Source: Methanobrevibacter boviskoreani JH1 (GTDB taxonomy: Archaea > Methanobacteriota > Methanobacteria > Methanobacteriales > Methanobacteriaceae). From it: DNA of 64,000 nt. Each line of letters begins with the position of its first letter. Position 1 is the first letter of the stretch. A program made the position numbers and the translations under genes. Shown piece by piece: positions 20,420-32,080 of this stretch. Location of the stretch: positions 56,937-120,936 of the forward strand of contig NZ_BAGX02000007.1 in assembly GCF_000320505.1 (NCBI RefSeq), in the 5' to 3' direction. Below the pieces are notes generated by a model. That model had not been told where the DNA came from. It saw only the letters and a program-made list of their open reading frames with translations, and made no database searches.

Positions 20420-22330
20420 TTATTTTCTAACTACTAAGTTAGTACTTTTTGTAACTTTACCGTTGGAGTAAAGATTGTTGTTTACTAAACTGTAGGTAAT
20501 TTTGTATGTTCTTGGGTTTAAATTAATTTTAAGGTAAACTTTACCCTTTGAATCAGTAGTTTTGTAGTAAGTTTTACCACAAACAGTAATTTTAACTTTT
20601 TGGCCAGAAACAACTTTGTTTTTACTGTCTAATACAGTAAAGCTGAAATTATTTCCACGTTTAACATTAGTAGTTATGGATGTGTATTTTACAGTACCTT
20701 TGTTTACAGTTACAGTACTTTGAGCAGTTATTCCTTTATAAGCTCCAGTAACTGTGTAAGTTCTAGGGTATAAATTAATATTTAATGTAGCAGTTCCGTT
20801 TTCATCGGTAATTCTTGTATAGGTTTTACCACAAACAGTTATTGTTACAGTTTCATTAGCACAAGCTACACCGTCTTTAGTAAGTTTTAAAACAACTTTA
20901 CTACCATCTTTATAGGTCATATTAACATCAGATACAGTGACTGTGTATCCTTCTTCACCAATTACATTGATGTAACCTGTCCAGTTAGATGCACCGTAGT
21001 CAGTTCCATTGTAGGAAACATATACGGAGTGTGTACCGATAGTAAGGTTGCTTATATCTATATTTACAGCACCACTATCGTCAGTTACATTTACATAGGT
21101 TACACCATCAATGGTTACATATAATGTTTGGTCTGGGATTGGGTAGTTAATAGCATCATGCCAGAGTTTAGCAGTAAATGTACTATTTTCAGTACTTTCA
21201 TATCTTCTAGTTACGTTTTTTGCTTGTATATTGGTTTCAGTTGCAGTATATGAGGAATCAGTATAGGTTCCATAACTTGGAAGTGTACTGTCACTTGTTA
21301 CGATTTGGTAAGTGAAAGTAGGGGTCATAGGAACGAAGTCTAAATTATATGTATTGTGGTTACCGATAGTGATGTTACTGTATCCACTTGCAAGTAAGTA
21401 TCCAATTCTACTACCACTAATGTTGTTGTAATCAAATACAGTATTAGAAGCACCATATCCAGTTATACCGCTGATTGTAGTGTTTATAATAGTGTTGTTT
21501 TCAACAGTATGACCTGTAGAATGCATTATATAAATACCTTCTTTTCCACCAATTACGGTATTGTTAACAACAGTACAATTAGGTCCAGTTCCATGTCTTA
21601 CATCAATACCATGGTTACTTGAGTTTATAACAGTGTTGTTTGTAATTAATGTACGTGCTGAACCAAAGGATTGGATTCCTGCATCTAATGCATTATATGC
21701 AATATTGTTTCTTACAATCGCATCGTAATTAGGTGCATTGAAGTTACTGCTTATGGCAATACCGAATCTTCCACCAGTTACAGTATTGTTTTCAATAAGG
21801 GTATTGGTTGTATTTATAACTGTTAATGTAGATGGAGTATTCATCATTACAGGTCCTGTAACGCCTTCACAGATGAAATTAAATCCTGTGACATTTGTGT
21901 TGCTACAGTTTAAGATCATCATTATACCATTCCATCTATTACCTGAAGCAGGAGTACCTGTTAAGGTTGCACCATTACCAATTAGGTTAAGTGATTTATT
22001 AACAACTAAATTAATATTGGTGTATGTTGAATTTTCAAAGTTTATAGTGTCGCCATCATTTGCGCCATCAATTGCAGTTTGGATAGCACTATTATCCATG
22101 TCCTTTGTAATTTGAACAGTACTTGGATCTGATACAACATCTTTAGTATTATTAGTTGCAGAATTAACATCAGTATCTACATTGTCTGATGTTACCTCAT
22201 TAGCATCATCAACTGATACGGTTTGAACTGAACTGTCACTAGTACCATTATCAGGTGCTGCACTTACACATCCAAGTGTTAAAATTACAAATAATATTAA
22301 AACTGAAAAGATTAGTTTCTTATTATTCAT
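20420..22330 (-). CDS. Adhesin-like beta-helix protein with Ig-like repeats
   Basis: Secreted protein of 636 residues. A signal peptide (residues about 5-25, ending CVSAA) precedes an acidic Thr/Ser/Asn segment, a parallel beta-helix region (about 90-330) and Ig-like modules. The last two modules (about 460-545 and 550-636) share a VTVCGKTY-type strand followed by a DxxG turn and an NPRTY or YPRTY strand. There is no C-terminal membrane helix, unlike the convergent adhesin, so anchoring must differ, perhaps by binding pseudomurein or by the Cys near the signal peptide end. The ATG follows GAGGT. Confidence 0.88.
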   Translation of the reverse strand: MNNKKLIFSVLILFVILTLGCVSAAPDNGTSDSSVQTVSVDDANEVTSDNVDTDVNSATNNTKDVVSDPSTVQITKDMDNSAIQTAIDGANDGDTINFENSTYTNINLVVNKSLNLIGNGATLTGTPASGNRWNGIMMILNCSNTNVTGFNFICEGVTGPVMMNTPSTLTVINTTNTLIENNTVTGGRFGIAISSNFNAPNYDAIVRNNIAYNALDAGIQSFGSARTLITNNTVINSSNHGIDVRHGTGPNCTVVNNTVIGGKEGIYIMHSTGHTVENNTIINTTISGITGYGASNTVFDYNNISGSRIGYLLASGYSNITIGNHNTYNLDFVPMTPTFTYQIVTSDSTLPSYGTYTDSSYTATETNIQAKNVTRRYESTENSTFTAKLWHDAINYPIPDQTLYVTIDGVTYVNVTDDSGAVNIDISNLTIGTHSVYVSYNGTDYGASNWTGYINVIGEEGYTVTVSDVNMTYKDGSKVVLKLTKDGVACANETVTITVCGKTYTRITDENGTATLNINLYPRTYTVTGAYKGITAQSTVTVNKGTVKYTSITTNVKRGNNFSFTVLDSKNKVVSGQKVKITVCGKTYYKTTDSKGKVYLKINLNPRTYKITYSLVNNNLYSNGKVTKSTNLVVRK

Positions 22331-23067
22331 ATTTTAAACCTCTTTGTAAAAATATTAAAAATTAATCATTAAATGGAATTGAGTAAATTAAAAGTCTATT
22401 AGATATTATTTTTTTTAGTGTTATCTAATCATTTATCTTTTAATAAATGAAATAATTAATAAATTTTAATTTTTATTAATAAATTTCGTCTTATAATCCT
22501 TTAACTTTATAAAAAAGTATTTTAAGAAATTTTCTTATAAAATTTTATTACTCGAATTGCACTTAACATTGTAATATAACTTTATGTTTGTATATAACTT
22601 TATTGTTTTTACAAGTCAAAACATGATTTTTTGAAAATTTTTCTTAAACAAACTATTGAAATTATATATTTATTATAGGAAATATTATGGATTTGCACTA
22701 TTTTTTTATAAATATTTATTTATTTTTCATAATCTTGATTTTAAGGATTACTGTTTTTTATTTTTTGTTTAAGGTTAGTTTTGGGGTTTCTGGGTTGTGT
22801 AGTTCTGTGCATATTGTCTATGAATTTAAGATGAGATTTATGATAAGTTTTAAATAACATTTTAATCCTTAAATCATGATCTTGATAATTGAATTATTTC
22901 AATAAAAATCTTAATGGATTCAGATATTTTTTTAAAATAGGGGTTCATTATTTGATTTTATATTTGATGTAAAAATGAGATTCTGGCCACGTTTCTATTT
23001 GTAAGACAGTATAAAATAAGTAATTTTTTTTAAATATTATTAAAATGTGAAAAAAAGAAGAGATTGA
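22331..23067. other. Intergenic stretch upstream of the leftward adhesin
   Basis: Holds the leftward adhesin promoter (minus-strand TATA candidate, TTTATAAAG read on that strand, near 22507-22516). A short piece of less AT-rich sequence around 22775-22835 is unexplained and has no open frame. No RNA gene was recognised. Confidence 0.4.
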
Positions 23068-24726
23068 TTAATCTTTTAAAAATTCAATCTCAAATGCAAT
23101 TACAGGATATTCTAAATCGAAGTTTGTAATTACTTCCGGAGATATTTCACCAAAGACTCCTTTAATGTTACCATTTTTTGAACTTCCTTTAACATCTGAA
23201 ACTCTTCCCTTAATGAAACTAGGATTTTCTGATGAGGAAATTTCCATTGTATAACCTAAATTTGAAAGGACGGATGTCATAATAGATTTAATTTCAGTAA
23301 AATTAGCATTTGAATGACATACAGCTGCCGCTAACTTTTTACCGGATCTTGTGTTAAACTGGGTTGAATCATCTAAATATAGGACATCTCCAATTTCAAA
23401 TATTTTCTGAGGTAAATCCTCGGCTTTGTTATCTTCTAAAAACTCAAGTAATGTATTGAGAAGACTGGTTCTTATCATTGTTCCTTCAACACTAATTGGT
23501 TTTGCAACTTGAACATGTTCCTTTTCTTCCTGTAACATTTTTTTGTATTGGGATTCCTCTGAGGTTAACATTAAACTCATAATCTCGGTAAATCCGAGTC
23601 CTACCATAAGTTCACGGATGGTTTTTTCCGCTTTAAACCAATCATGCTCATATGCAATAGTGCTTATATCCGGTAGTTTACTAGGGATCTTTTTAATACA
23701 ATATTGTATTGCAACATTTTCAATAATGTCCACTTCATGTAAGATATCTATCCTAAATGGGGGAATCTTAACATTTAACTCATTTTCATTTAATATCTCA
23801 GCATCAAATCTAGCTTTCTCAAGTAACCTTTTCACATCTTCTGCATTAAGGTTAGTTCCACCAATAAGTTGATTTGTATAATCCACATGCACTGTTTTTT
23901 CCCTTGGAGTTAGATCGGGGGTTGTGATTGTTTTATCCTCATAAACCATTTCCATACTCTTTATTTTTCCGCCAACCTCTGCAAATGAACAACAAATTAT
24001 GTTTAATGATTGTTCTACTGCTTTTTTATCTGTTCCTGTTATATCTACAATGATTGTATGTGTATCCTCTTCTAATCTTGTAAGATTTCCATTTATAATT
24101 GGTGGCATGGATAAAATTTTACCTTCATTGTCTGTAATCATTGGGTATTTGTCAAATCCTTCAAGAAGATGTGCATATTTTTTACCTTTTTCATTTTCTT
24201 CTAGGATTTCTGCAGGTGTATATTCTTTATCCATTTCAAGGGGTATGAATGGATGTTCATCCTTTTCTGTTGCAATGTAATGGAAGTCTCCAGATACTAC
24301 ATCCGCATTATGAATACCAATTGCAACTTTTTTTCTGTCACGGCCAATTACCCAGTGAAGGTTTTCCTGGAAATCCATGATATATTTGATTTTATTTCCT
24401 GTAAAATCTACATTTTCTATCTTTGCAAATGCAATGTAAGGTCTAATATTTTCCACTTCCTTAGATATAAAGACCTTTTCCCCTGATGGTTCAACTTCGT
24501 ATTTTGGAAGTCCAGTTTCCATTGATAAAAAACCTTTAAGTGATCTTGCAACACCTTCAATAGATAAATTATCCGGACGGTTTGGGAAGAATTCAACCTT
24601 AATTTCTTTATCGTTATAGTCTTCAATGTCGCTTCCCATCATTGGTAATGTGTTAATAAGTTTATCTTTTTCGATATCAATTCCTAAGTCTTTTAAATCT
24701 TGATATTCAAATGTAATAACTGGCAT
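23068..24726 (-). CDS. pheT: Phenylalanyl-tRNA synthetase beta subunit, archaeal type
   Basis: Beta subunit of the class II alpha2-beta2 synthetase charging tRNA-Phe. At 552 residues it is the short archaeal/eukaryal type without the bacterial N-terminal tRNA-binding (EMAP) part. The B3/4 editing region (about residues 100-250), a B5 domain (RLLEKARFDAEI and KIPPFRIDILHEVDIIE) and the catalytic-like core are present. The start has GGAGAT 6 bases upstream. The alpha subunit gene is not in the window. It lies 71 bp after a small membrane-protein gene on the same strand. Confidence 0.95.
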   Translation of the reverse strand: MPVITFEYQDLKDLGIDIEKDKLINTLPMMGSDIEDYNDKEIKVEFFPNRPDNLSIEGVARSLKGFLSMETGLPKYEVEPSGEKVFISKEVENIRPYIAFAKIENVDFTGNKIKYIMDFQENLHWVIGRDRKKVAIGIHNADVVSGDFHYIATEKDEHPFIPLEMDKEYTPAEILEENEKGKKYAHLLEGFDKYPMITDNEGKILSMPPIINGNLTRLEEDTHTIIVDITGTDKKAVEQSLNIICCSFAEVGGKIKSMEMVYEDKTITTPDLTPREKTVHVDYTNQLIGGTNLNAEDVKRLLEKARFDAEILNENELNVKIPPFRIDILHEVDIIENVAIQYCIKKIPSKLPDISTIAYEHDWFKAEKTIRELMVGLGFTEIMSLMLTSEESQYKKMLQEEKEHVQVAKPISVEGTMIRTSLLNTLLEFLEDNKAEDLPQKIFEIGDVLYLDDSTQFNTRSGKKLAAAVCHSNANFTEIKSIMTSVLSNLGYTMEISSSENPSFIKGRVSDVKGSSKNGNIKGVFGEISPEVITNFDLEYPVIAFEIEFLKD

Positions 24727-24797
24727 TATATATCTCCAAACTTTTTTTAAAAAAATAATTAGTAATATTAAATTTTAAATAAATTTAATTAATAAAT

Positions 24798-25154
24798 TTA
24801 GAATCCGAAGATTATTATGAAAAATAATGATTCTATTACAAAGTGCATTGCCCTGTGTTCAATTGTTGACATATTTCTAATAAATATGGAATGGGTTAAA
24901 TCTATTGTTAAATGTATTAATGCGGCTAAAAATCCAATTTCAATATTTAAGAATACAAGTGACAGTATAATGAAGTGGAATACCGCTTCTAAGAATTCAT
25001 GAATCAGCCATGCCTTGACATTACTTTTAGTACTTATATGAAGTATCCCTCCAAATAGGATATAGAAATCATTAAATATGTTCCAAGTAAGTTGTCCATG
25101 GACAATATCACTTATGGCTAATACGATTGCAATATAAAACCATAATAGTTCCAT
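24798..25154 (-). CDS. Small integral membrane protein, 118 aa
   Basis: Not recognised as a named family. It has about four hydrophobic stretches with embedded His and Asp residues (SDIVHGQ, WLIHEFLEAVFHFI, ALIHLTIDLTHSIF and EHRAMHFVIE). The repeated HxxxE and HxxxD spacings could bind a metal or form a polar channel. It starts at ATG behind GGAGAAAGAG and precedes pheT by 71 bp on the same strand. Confidence 0.75.
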   Translation of the reverse strand: MELLWFYIAIVLAISDIVHGQLTWNIFNDFYILFGGILHISTKSNVKAWLIHEFLEAVFHFIILSLVFLNIEIGFLAALIHLTIDLTHSIFIRNMSTIEHRAMHFVIESLFFIIIFGF

Positions 25155-25481
25155 AACTCTTTCTCCATTAGTTTTTTAAAAATCAATTTATTAAATTATA
25201 ATAATGTATTTTATTAATTATATTAATTAAATATTTATCTATTATTAATAATAATATAATATTATAAAATATAATTTTTTTAAAATAATCAGATTGAAAA
25301 ATTTTTAGTTTTCTTGCTTTTAAAAATTCTTAAAAAACTTTATTTTTAAAATAAAATATATATTATTATATACTTAGTTTTTAGAATTTATTATGGTATG
25401 AATATTTTAGAAAATTATTAGTTTTTTTAAATTTATAATTGATATTTACTTAATTTTTATACAAGAATTCGTTGTGAAAAT
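25155..25481. other. Divergent promoter region before valS
   Basis: AT-rich, with dense TATA-like sequence at about 25355-25371 upstream of valS. No gene or structured leader seen. Confidence 0.4.
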
Positions 25482-28211
25482 ATGGCAGCCGAAGATATAC
25501 CAAAAGATTATGACCATAAGAAAGAGAAATTATGGCAAGAGAAATGGCAAGACGATGAGATCTATAAATATATTGGTGATGGAACAAGACCAAGATATAT
25601 TATTGATACTCCCCCACCATATCCAACAGGTAAAATCCATTTAGGGCATGTTTTAAACTGGGTTTATATGGATATGGATGCAAGATACAGAAGACAGAAA
25701 GGTTATGATGTACTATTCCCTCAAGGCTGGGATTGTCATGGACTCCCTACCGAGGTAAAAGTTGAAGAAATCCATAACATTAAGAAAAATGATGTTTCAA
25801 GAGCCGAATTTAGGGATATGTGTATTGATTTAACTACTGAAAACATTGCCCTTATGAAGAAACAGATGTTATCAGTTGGTTTCTCACAAGACTGGTCTAG
25901 GGAATTTATTACAATGACTCCGGAATACAGAAAGAGAACTCAATATTCCTTCCTAAAAATGTATGAACAAGGATTGATCTATAGGGGTATTCATCCTGTA
26001 TATTGGTGTCCTAGATGTGAAACAGCTATTGCATTTGCAGAGGTTGAATATACCGATAATCAATCTCATTTGAATTATGTTAATTTTCCACCTGCAGATT
26101 TGTCTGGCGTAAGTGAATTTCCAGAGGATAATTCTTATATAAGGCCTGATGGTAGAAATTCCGACCCTAAGGAAGATGGAATTTTAATCGCAACCTCAAG
26201 ACCTGAATTAATGTCTGCTTGTGTAGCTGTTGTAATTCATCCTGATGATGAAAGATACAATCATCTTTTAGGTAAATATGTGGAGGTACCTTTAACCTCT
26301 CAAAAAGTTAAAATTATTGCAGATGAGGAAGTGGATCCTGAATTTGGTACAGGTGCAGTAATGGTTTGTACCTTTGGGGATAAAACCGATGTAGCTTGGG
26401 TTAATAAATACGATCTTGAAATAATTGAAGCTATTACAGAACAAGGTACTATGACTTCCGCAGCAGGTAGATATGAAGGCATGACCTTGGCCGATGCTAA
26501 AGAAGCTACAATTAGGGATTTAAAAGATGAGGGATATCTTGTAAAACAAGAAGACCTTGAACAAAATGTTGGAACCTGTTGGAGATGTAAAACCCCTATT
26601 GAAATTCTTGTTAAAAAACAATGGTTTATTGCTGTTAGAAAACTAATTGACCAGGTTAAAGAAGCATCTAATGAGATTAATTGGGTTCCAAAACATATGG
26701 AATCAAGACTCTTAAATTGGGCGGATTCAATGGAATGGGATTGGTGTATCTCAAGACAAAGATTATTTGCAACACCTATACCTGTCTGGTATTGTAAAAA
26801 CTGTGGTAAAATCATCTTACCTGATGAGGATCAATTGCCAATTGATCCAACTGTGGACAAACCAAACCATCCTTGTGAATGTGGATGTGAAGAGTTCATT
26901 GGTGAAACTGATGTATTGGACACCTGGATGGACAGTTCAATTTCACCACTTTCTATTGCGGGATGGCCTGATCCGTCATATGTTAATGATTTTCCGGCAA
27001 CCATACGTCCTCAAGGACATGATATTATTCGTACATGGACATTTTATACCATTTTAAGATGTTTGGCATTAACAGGTAAAAAGCCATGGAGTGATATTGT
27101 AATTAATGGTATGGTATTCGGTGAAGACGGATATAAAATGAGTAAGTCCCGTGGAAATGTTATTGGTCCAGAGGATGTCATCGATGAATATGGTGCAGAT
27201 CCGTTAAGGACATGGGCGGCAAACAGTCTTCCAGGTTCCGATGTAGCATTTGCATGGAAGGATATCAAACATGGTTATAAGTTCCTTAGAAAATTCTGGA
27301 ATGCATTTAGATTCATTAGTATGCATATATTCTCCGATGATGATCTATCCAATGATGGTGAAATAAAACAAAATTTAAATCCATCTGATATGTGGATTTT
27401 AGCTAAGTTTAATAAGGTTAATCAAATTGTTGATAAGGCATTTGAGGACTTTGAATATGCAAAAACCATAACCACCATCGAACAATTTGTATGGCATGAT
27501 TTCTGTGATGAATACATTGAATCTGTAAAATACAGGTTATACAATGATGACATCTCAGACGAATCAAGAATTGCAGCAAAATACACCCTTAGATATGTGG
27601 TGGAAAACACTTTAAAACTACTTGCTCCAATTACCCCATTCTTTACAGAGGAAGTATTCCAACACTTTAATAAAGGAAGTATCCATTGTACTTCTTGGCC
27701 TGAAGTGGAAGAGGAATTTGATAGGGATGAGTTAAGGGACAATGGTGATCTTGCTGTACTTTTAATTGACGAGGTTAGAAGGTTTAAATCCTCTAATAAA
27801 ATAGCATTAAATGCTCCTTTATCTGCTGTTAACGTTTATACAAATGGTGAATTAAAAGAAGTATTTGATGAGTTTGCAGGGGACATTAAAGGTACCTTAA
27901 AAATTAATAATTTAGATGTACAAACCGGAAAACCAGATGTACATGAAATTGTTGTTGAAGTAGAACCTGATATGAGTAAAATCGGACCTACATTTAGAAA
28001 AGATGCAGGTAAAATTATAGGATATATTAAATCCCATACAGCTGAAGAGATTGCAAAAGAATTAGAAGAAAATTCAAAACTTACCATTGATGATTTGGAA
28101 GTTAGTGAGGATTTCTTAAATTTAAAAACAGAGGTTGTAGGTTCTACTGGTGAAAAGGTAGATATATTCCAATCCGAAGACTTAGATGTTATATTGGAAG
28201 TTATCAGATAG
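25482..28211 (+). CDS. valS: Valyl-tRNA synthetase, archaeal type
   Basis: Class I synthetase of 909 residues charging tRNA-Val, with an editing domain. The signature HLGH (53-56), [14 protein letters not shown] after it, zinc-like cysteine pairs (CPRC, CWRC, CKNC and CECGC) and KMSKS around residue 550 are all visible. The GLPTE signature favours Val over Ile or Leu, and the N-terminal [11 protein letters not shown] resembles methanobacterial ValS. It is full length and monocistronic. Confidence 0.94.
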   Translation: MAAEDIPKDYDHKKEKLWQEKWQDDEIYKYIGDGTRPRYIIDTPPPYPTGKIHLGHVLNWVYMDMDARYRRQKGYDVLFPQGWDCHGLPTEVKVEEIHNIKKNDVSRAEFRDMCIDLTTENIALMKKQMLSVGFSQDWSREFITMTPEYRKRTQYSFLKMYEQGLIYRGIHPVYWCPRCETAIAFAEVEYTDNQSHLNYVNFPPADLSGVSEFPEDNSYIRPDGRNSDPKEDGILIATSRPELMSACVAVVIHPDDERYNHLLGKYVEVPLTSQKVKIIADEEVDPEFGTGAVMVCTFGDKTDVAWVNKYDLEIIEAITEQGTMTSAAGRYEGMTLADAKEATIRDLKDEGYLVKQEDLEQNVGTCWRCKTPIEILVKKQWFIAVRKLIDQVKEASNEINWVPKHMESRLLNWADSMEWDWCISRQRLFATPIPVWYCKNCGKIILPDEDQLPIDPTVDKPNHPCECGCEEFIGETDVLDTWMDSSISPLSIAGWPDPSYVNDFPATIRPQGHDIIRTWTFYTILRCLALTGKKPWSDIVINGMVFGEDGYKMSKSRGNVIGPEDVIDEYGADPLRTWAANSLPGSDVAFAWKDIKHGYKFLRKFWNAFRFISMHIFSDDDLSNDGEIKQNLNPSDMWILAKFNKVNQIVDKAFEDFEYAKTITTIEQFVWHDFCDEYIESVKYRLYNDDISDESRIAAKYTLRYVVENTLKLLAPITPFFTEEVFQHFNKGSIHCTSWPEVEEEFDRDELRDNGDLAVLLIDEVRRFKSSNKIALNAPLSAVNVYTNGELKEVFDEFAGDIKGTLKINNLDVQTGKPDVHEIVVEVEPDMSKIGPTFRKDAGKIIGYIKSHTAEEIAKELEENSKLTIDDLEVSEDFLNLKTEVVGSTGEKVDIFQSEDLDVILEVIR

Positions 28212-28412
28212 TTAATTTAATAACCTCTCTATTTTTATTTTTTTTAGGATTATTTTTTATATTATCTTTTTTTTATTAATATTTCTGAGATATTTATTTT
28301 AAAATTATAAAAATTTATAAAATGAGTATATAATAATATAATATATTATACTATTTTATTTTGAAAATTTAATTTTACTTCTTATTATTAAATAATTTAT
28401 GACTTGATTGAT

Positions 28413-29777
28413 ATGATATTAAAATTTAAAAGATGTTTAGATATTGAGGGGGTTATTCAAGCTCCTCCATCAAAGAGTTACACTCATAGAGCTATTATTT
28501 TAGCTTCACTTGCAGAAGGTGAAAGTTTACTTTTCAATCCTTTAATTTCTGAGGATACACTTGCAACTTTATCTGCATGTTCCACTTTAGGTGCAAAGAT
28601 TACTAATTTTTCAGATTATATTGAGGTTGAGGGGGTTGGCGGTAAAGTTTCCCCTAATTTTGAACCTTTAATTGCAGGTGTTGAAAGGGAACCTATTATT
28701 GATTTGGCTAATTCCGGAACATCCCTTAGACTTTTAACATCTGTTGCAGCTTTAGGTAATAATAAAGTAATATTTACAGGGGATGAATCACTTAAAACAA
28801 GACCGATGGCTAATCTTTTAAATGCCTTAAGTGATTTAGGTGTTAAAACAGAATCTGATAATGGTAAAGCGCCTATAACTGTCTATCCAGGTTTTACTGG
28901 AGGAAATACTTCTATCTCTGGTGATGTGTCCTCCCAGTTCATATCCTCAATTCTTATATCAGCACCGTTAAGTGAAAAAGGTGTTGACTTAGAAGTTTTA
29001 CCGGAATTTGTTTCAAAACCTTATGTGGATATGACTATTGATTTAATGAATAAATTCTCCGTTAATGTAGAATCCTGTGAGAATATTAAACATGATTCCT
29101 GTAGTAAAGATTATAAATCATGTACAGTATCCAATTTTAAAGTTGAACCTCAGATGTATGAGGGTTGTGAGTATACAGTTGAAGGGGATTATTCTTCCTG
29201 TTCATATCTTCTTGCAGCCTGCTGTATATTTGGTGGTGAAATTACTATATTAAATCTTTTTAAAGATTCTAAACAAGGAGATAAGATTATTTTAGATATC
29301 TTAAGCAAAATGGGTGCAGATATTACCTGTGATGACTCCTCTGTAACTATTAAATCCGATGGAAACCTCAATGCAATTGATACTATTGATTTATCAGATG
29401 CTCCTGATTTACTCATTACCGTTGCGGTTTTAGCATCACTTGCAAAAGGTAGAACTAAAATCATTGGAATCGGTCACACCAGATTTAAGGAAACAGACAG
29501 AATTTCCACTACATGTGAGGAACTTAGAAAATGTGGCTGTGAACTTGAGGAGTTTGAGGATTATATTATAATCAACGGCCAGACTATGGATAAGAATAAG
29601 GAGATTATTTTATCTTCCCATAAAGATCATAGGCTAGCCATGGGATTGATCTTACTAAATCTTAAGGGCTATAATGTTTCAATTGAAGACGGTGATGTCT
29701 TCAATGTGTCTTTCCCGAATTTCATTGAACTTATGAAAGAAATTGGTATAAATTTAAAATTAGAGTATGAGGCATAA
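28413..29777 (+). CDS. aroA: 3-Phosphoshikimate 1-carboxyvinyltransferase (EPSP synthase)
   Basis: Sixth step of the shikimate pathway, joining PEP and shikimate-3-phosphate. The signature [19 protein letters not shown] near the N-terminus, NSGTSLRLL, and RFKETDRI in the last third are intact. I use the ATG at 28413, giving 454 residues; a TTG 9 bases earlier is also open. It ends 2 bp before nth, so the two are co-transcribed. Another shikimate gene, aroC, is in the same window but distant. Confidence 0.95.
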   Translation: MILKFKRCLDIEGVIQAPPSKSYTHRAIILASLAEGESLLFNPLISEDTLATLSACSTLGAKITNFSDYIEVEGVGGKVSPNFEPLIAGVEREPIIDLANSGTSLRLLTSVAALGNNKVIFTGDESLKTRPMANLLNALSDLGVKTESDNGKAPITVYPGFTGGNTSISGDVSSQFISSILISAPLSEKGVDLEVLPEFVSKPYVDMTIDLMNKFSVNVESCENIKHDSCSKDYKSCTVSNFKVEPQMYEGCEYTVEGDYSSCSYLLAACCIFGGEITILNLFKDSKQGDKIILDILSKMGADITCDDSSVTIKSDGNLNAIDTIDLSDAPDLLITVAVLASLAKGRTKIIGIGHTRFKETDRISTTCEELRKCGCELEEFEDYIIINGQTMDKNKEIILSSHKDHRLAMGLILLNLKGYNVSIEDGDVFNVSFPNFIELMKEIGINLKLEYEA

Positions 29778-29779
29778 TC

Positions 29780-30427
29780 ATGACAGATAATCGTGTTGAT
29801 AGGATTAAAAAAATCATGAAAATTTTAAATGAAAATTATACCATTAGGGTCGTATGTAACAGGGATCCATATAAGGTTCTTATTAGAACTATTTTATCCC
29901 AGAGAACGAGGGATGAAAATACAGACCAAGCTACTGAGAATCTTTTCAGTGTTTATCCTGATATTTATGCTGTAGCCGATGGGTCAATTGAAAAAATTCA
30001 GGAACTTATAAAACCTGCTGGTTTTTACAGAGTTAAGGCAGGCCGTATTAAGGAGGTTTCCAGAATTCTAATAGATCAATATGGTGGTGAGGTTCCAGAT
30101 GATTTAAAGGAGCTTATGTCACTTCCAGGTGTTGGAAGGAAAACTGCTAATTGTGTTTTGGTATTTGCTTTTAATGAACCTGCTATTCCGGTAGATACCC
30201 ATGTTCATAGAATTTCAAATAGGTGGGGTTTTGTAGATACTAAAAAACCGGAAGACACTGAAAAGGAATTAATGAGTTTTGTTCCAAAAGATTTATGGAT
30301 AGAACTTAATGATCTGATGGTACAGTTTGGTCAAACCATATGTAAGCCAACTTCACCCCAATGTGAAATTTGTCCGATTTATGATTTATGTGATTATGAT
30401 CCATTGAATGATGAAAAGGATAATTAA
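29780..30427 (+). CDS. nth: Endonuclease III, DNA glycosylase/AP lyase
   Basis: Removes oxidised pyrimidines and cuts the abasic site. The helix-hairpin-helix [10 protein letters not shown] includes catalytic Lys121, the catalytic Asp139 is in VDTHVHR, and the [4Fe-4S] loop is C188-X6-C195-X2-C198-X5-C204. At 215 residues it is normal length. It begins 2 bp after aroA and is probably translated from the same transcript. Confidence 0.95.
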   Translation: MTDNRVDRIKKIMKILNENYTIRVVCNRDPYKVLIRTILSQRTRDENTDQATENLFSVYPDIYAVADGSIEKIQELIKPAGFYRVKAGRIKEVSRILIDQYGGEVPDDLKELMSLPGVGRKTANCVLVFAFNEPAIPVDTHVHRISNRWGFVDTKKPEDTEKELMSFVPKDLWIELNDLMVQFGQTICKPTSPQCEICPIYDLCDYDPLNDEKDN

Positions 30428-30533
30428 TATATTTTAATTTATCATTTTACTTTGATTTTGCTCTTTTTCAAATAACTTCCTTATATCTATTATTTTTTAT
30501 TATTTCAAATATTTCTAAATTTAAATCAAAACA

Positions 30534-30571
30534 TTTATAAGTAACAAAATTAAATATAACTATAGTTATAT
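30534..30571 (+). promoter_or_regulatory. Promoter with sulfur-type operator, cysK distal
   Basis: TATA box TTTATAAG (30534-30541) followed by an 18-bp perfect palindrome, ATATAACTA/TAGTTATAT, at 30554-30571. The centres are 25 bp apart, which puts the palindrome over the expected start site, as for a repressor. The core is ATAAC-TATA-GTTAT. Confidence 0.7.
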
Positions 30572-30637
30572 AATGAGGTTTATAATCTTAAAAATTTTTG
30601 CGATATTTATAAACTTGTTATATGATTTTTTTTAAAA

Positions 30638-30661
30638 AGCCTTCAATTTTAATTGTTGGCT
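30638..30661. other. Hairpin in the cysK upstream region
   Basis: AGCC/GGCT outer stem and CAAT/ATTG inner stem, with a TT/TT mismatch and a 4-nt loop. On the minus strand it is followed by TTTTT and an A-rich run, so it could end a leftward transcript. On the plus strand it would be part of a long cysK leader. Confidence 0.4.
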
Positions 30662-30719
30662 AGATTGTTGAGATGTTTTTATTAAATTTAAATTAAGAAA
30701 AATCTTACATTTAATAAAT

Positions 30720-30735
30720 TATAACAATAGTTATA
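30720..30735 (+). promoter_or_regulatory. Sulfur-type operator, cysK proximal
   Basis: TATAAC-AATA-GTTATA, palindromic but for the central pair. It is 177 bp before the cysK start codon and has a weak TATA-like TTTAATAA about 15 bp upstream of its centre. Confidence 0.6.
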
Positions 30736-30911
30736 TTTTATATTAAATGTAATTTTTTTAAATATATTTGAAATAATATTTATTAAAAATTATAATACGT
30801 TAAGGAATTAATGACAACAATTATATTATAATATACATCTTAAATAATAAAACAAAAATTTGTTAAACTTTAAAAATAAAATTATATTAATTGAAATTAT
30901 GGTGATAAAAA

Positions 30912-31901
30912 ATGGTCAACTTACCAAAATTAACAAGAGGAATAGCAGAAAACGTTACAGAAATTATAGGAAATACTCCATTAGTAAGGTTAAATAATTT
31001 AGCCGGAGACTTAGATGCAGATGTGCTTGTAAAGGTTGAGGGTGTCAACCCTTCAGGTAGTGTAAAAGATAGAATCGGTGTGGCATTGATTGAAGATGCT
31101 GAAGAGAGAGGAATTTTAAATAAAGATTCTGTAATTATTGAGCCAACAAGTGGTAACACTGGTATTGGACTTGCATTTGTAGCTGCACAAAGAGGATACA
31201 GATTAATTTTAACAATGCCTGAGACCATGTCTGTTGAAAGGAGAAAATTACTTGCAGTATATGGTGCTGAAATTGTATTAACTCCTGGTTCAGAAGGTAT
31301 GGGTGGAGCTATTGCTAAAGCTGATGAATTACTTAAAGAAATTCCAAATTCTGTAAACCCTGCACAGTTTAAAAATCAAGCAAATCCAGAATTCCATAAG
31401 AAAACCACAGCTCAAGAAATTTTAAGGGATACTGATGGAAATGTGGATATTGTTGTAGCAGGAGTAGGTACTGGAGGAACTATTACCGGTATTGCAGAAG
31501 GTATCAAAGAGGTAAATCCCGATTTAAAAGCTGTTGCAGTTGAACCTGAAACATCACAGACTTTAGGTAAAGGTGAAAAGGGTCCACATAAAATCCAGGG
31601 TATTGGTGCAGGATTTGTTCCAGAAACTTACCATGGTGATGTAATAGATGAAATCGTACCTGTAAGTGATGATGATGCAGCAAAAACTTTACTTGCACTT
31701 GCAAGAGAAGAGGGTATTTTTGCAGGAATTTCCTCTGGAGCAGCAACTTATGCGGCTTTAGAACTTGCCCGTAAACCTGAAAATAAAGGTAAAACCATTG
31801 TAGCTATTTTACCAGATTCAGGAGATAGATATTTATCTACCGAGTGGGTTTTCAGTGATATTTATGAGAAATATGGTCCTGAAATATTTCCACAGGATTA
31901 A
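30912..31901 (+). CDS. cysK: Cysteine synthase (O-acetylserine sulfhydrylase)
   Basis: PLP enzyme making cysteine from O-acetylserine and sulfide. Lys52 in [11 protein letters not shown] is the PLP lysine; the [10 protein letters not shown] and [10 protein letters not shown] loops are intact, and the 329 residues are typical. The ATG follows GGTGAT. cysE, which makes O-acetylserine, is 180 bp downstream. The long upstream region holds two palindromic operators shared with metY and nifS, implying joint sulfur control. The cysK/cysE route is bacterial-like, unlike the tRNA-dependent cysteine route of other methanogens. Confidence 0.95.
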   Translation: MVNLPKLTRGIAENVTEIIGNTPLVRLNNLAGDLDADVLVKVEGVNPSGSVKDRIGVALIEDAEERGILNKDSVIIEPTSGNTGIGLAFVAAQRGYRLILTMPETMSVERRKLLAVYGAEIVLTPGSEGMGGAIAKADELLKEIPNSVNPAQFKNQANPEFHKKTTAQEILRDTDGNVDIVVAGVGTGGTITGIAEGIKEVNPDLKAVAVEPETSQTLGKGEKGPHKIQGIGAGFVPETYHGDVIDEIVPVSDDDAAKTLLALAREEGIFAGISSGAATYAALELARKPENKGKTIVAILPDSGDRYLSTEWVFSDIYEKYGPEIFPQD

Positions 31902-32080
31902 TTTCAGAGTTTAAATTCGAATAGTAATTTTGAGAATTAGATTAATATTAATCTAAAATCATTTATTTTCTTTTTTTAAATCATTTAAATTATTTTAAAT
32001 TCTGAATTAATTTTATATATTATATAATTAAAAATATATAATAATTAAAATTTTTTTAAATAATTTTTAGGTGATATCTA

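Larger units (their letters stand above)
30428..30911. other. Regulatory intergenic region before cysK
   Basis: This 484-bp stretch holds two ATAAC-N4-GTTAT operators (30554-30571 and 30720-30735), a TATA box (TTTATAAG, 30534-30541), a hairpin (30638-30661) and a second TATA-like region (30821-30836). No coding sequence seen. Confidence 0.65.

Noticed and set aside
26300..26815. 171-codon frame opposite valS
   Set aside because: It is inside the conserved valS gene on the opposite strand and has no start signal or family features.
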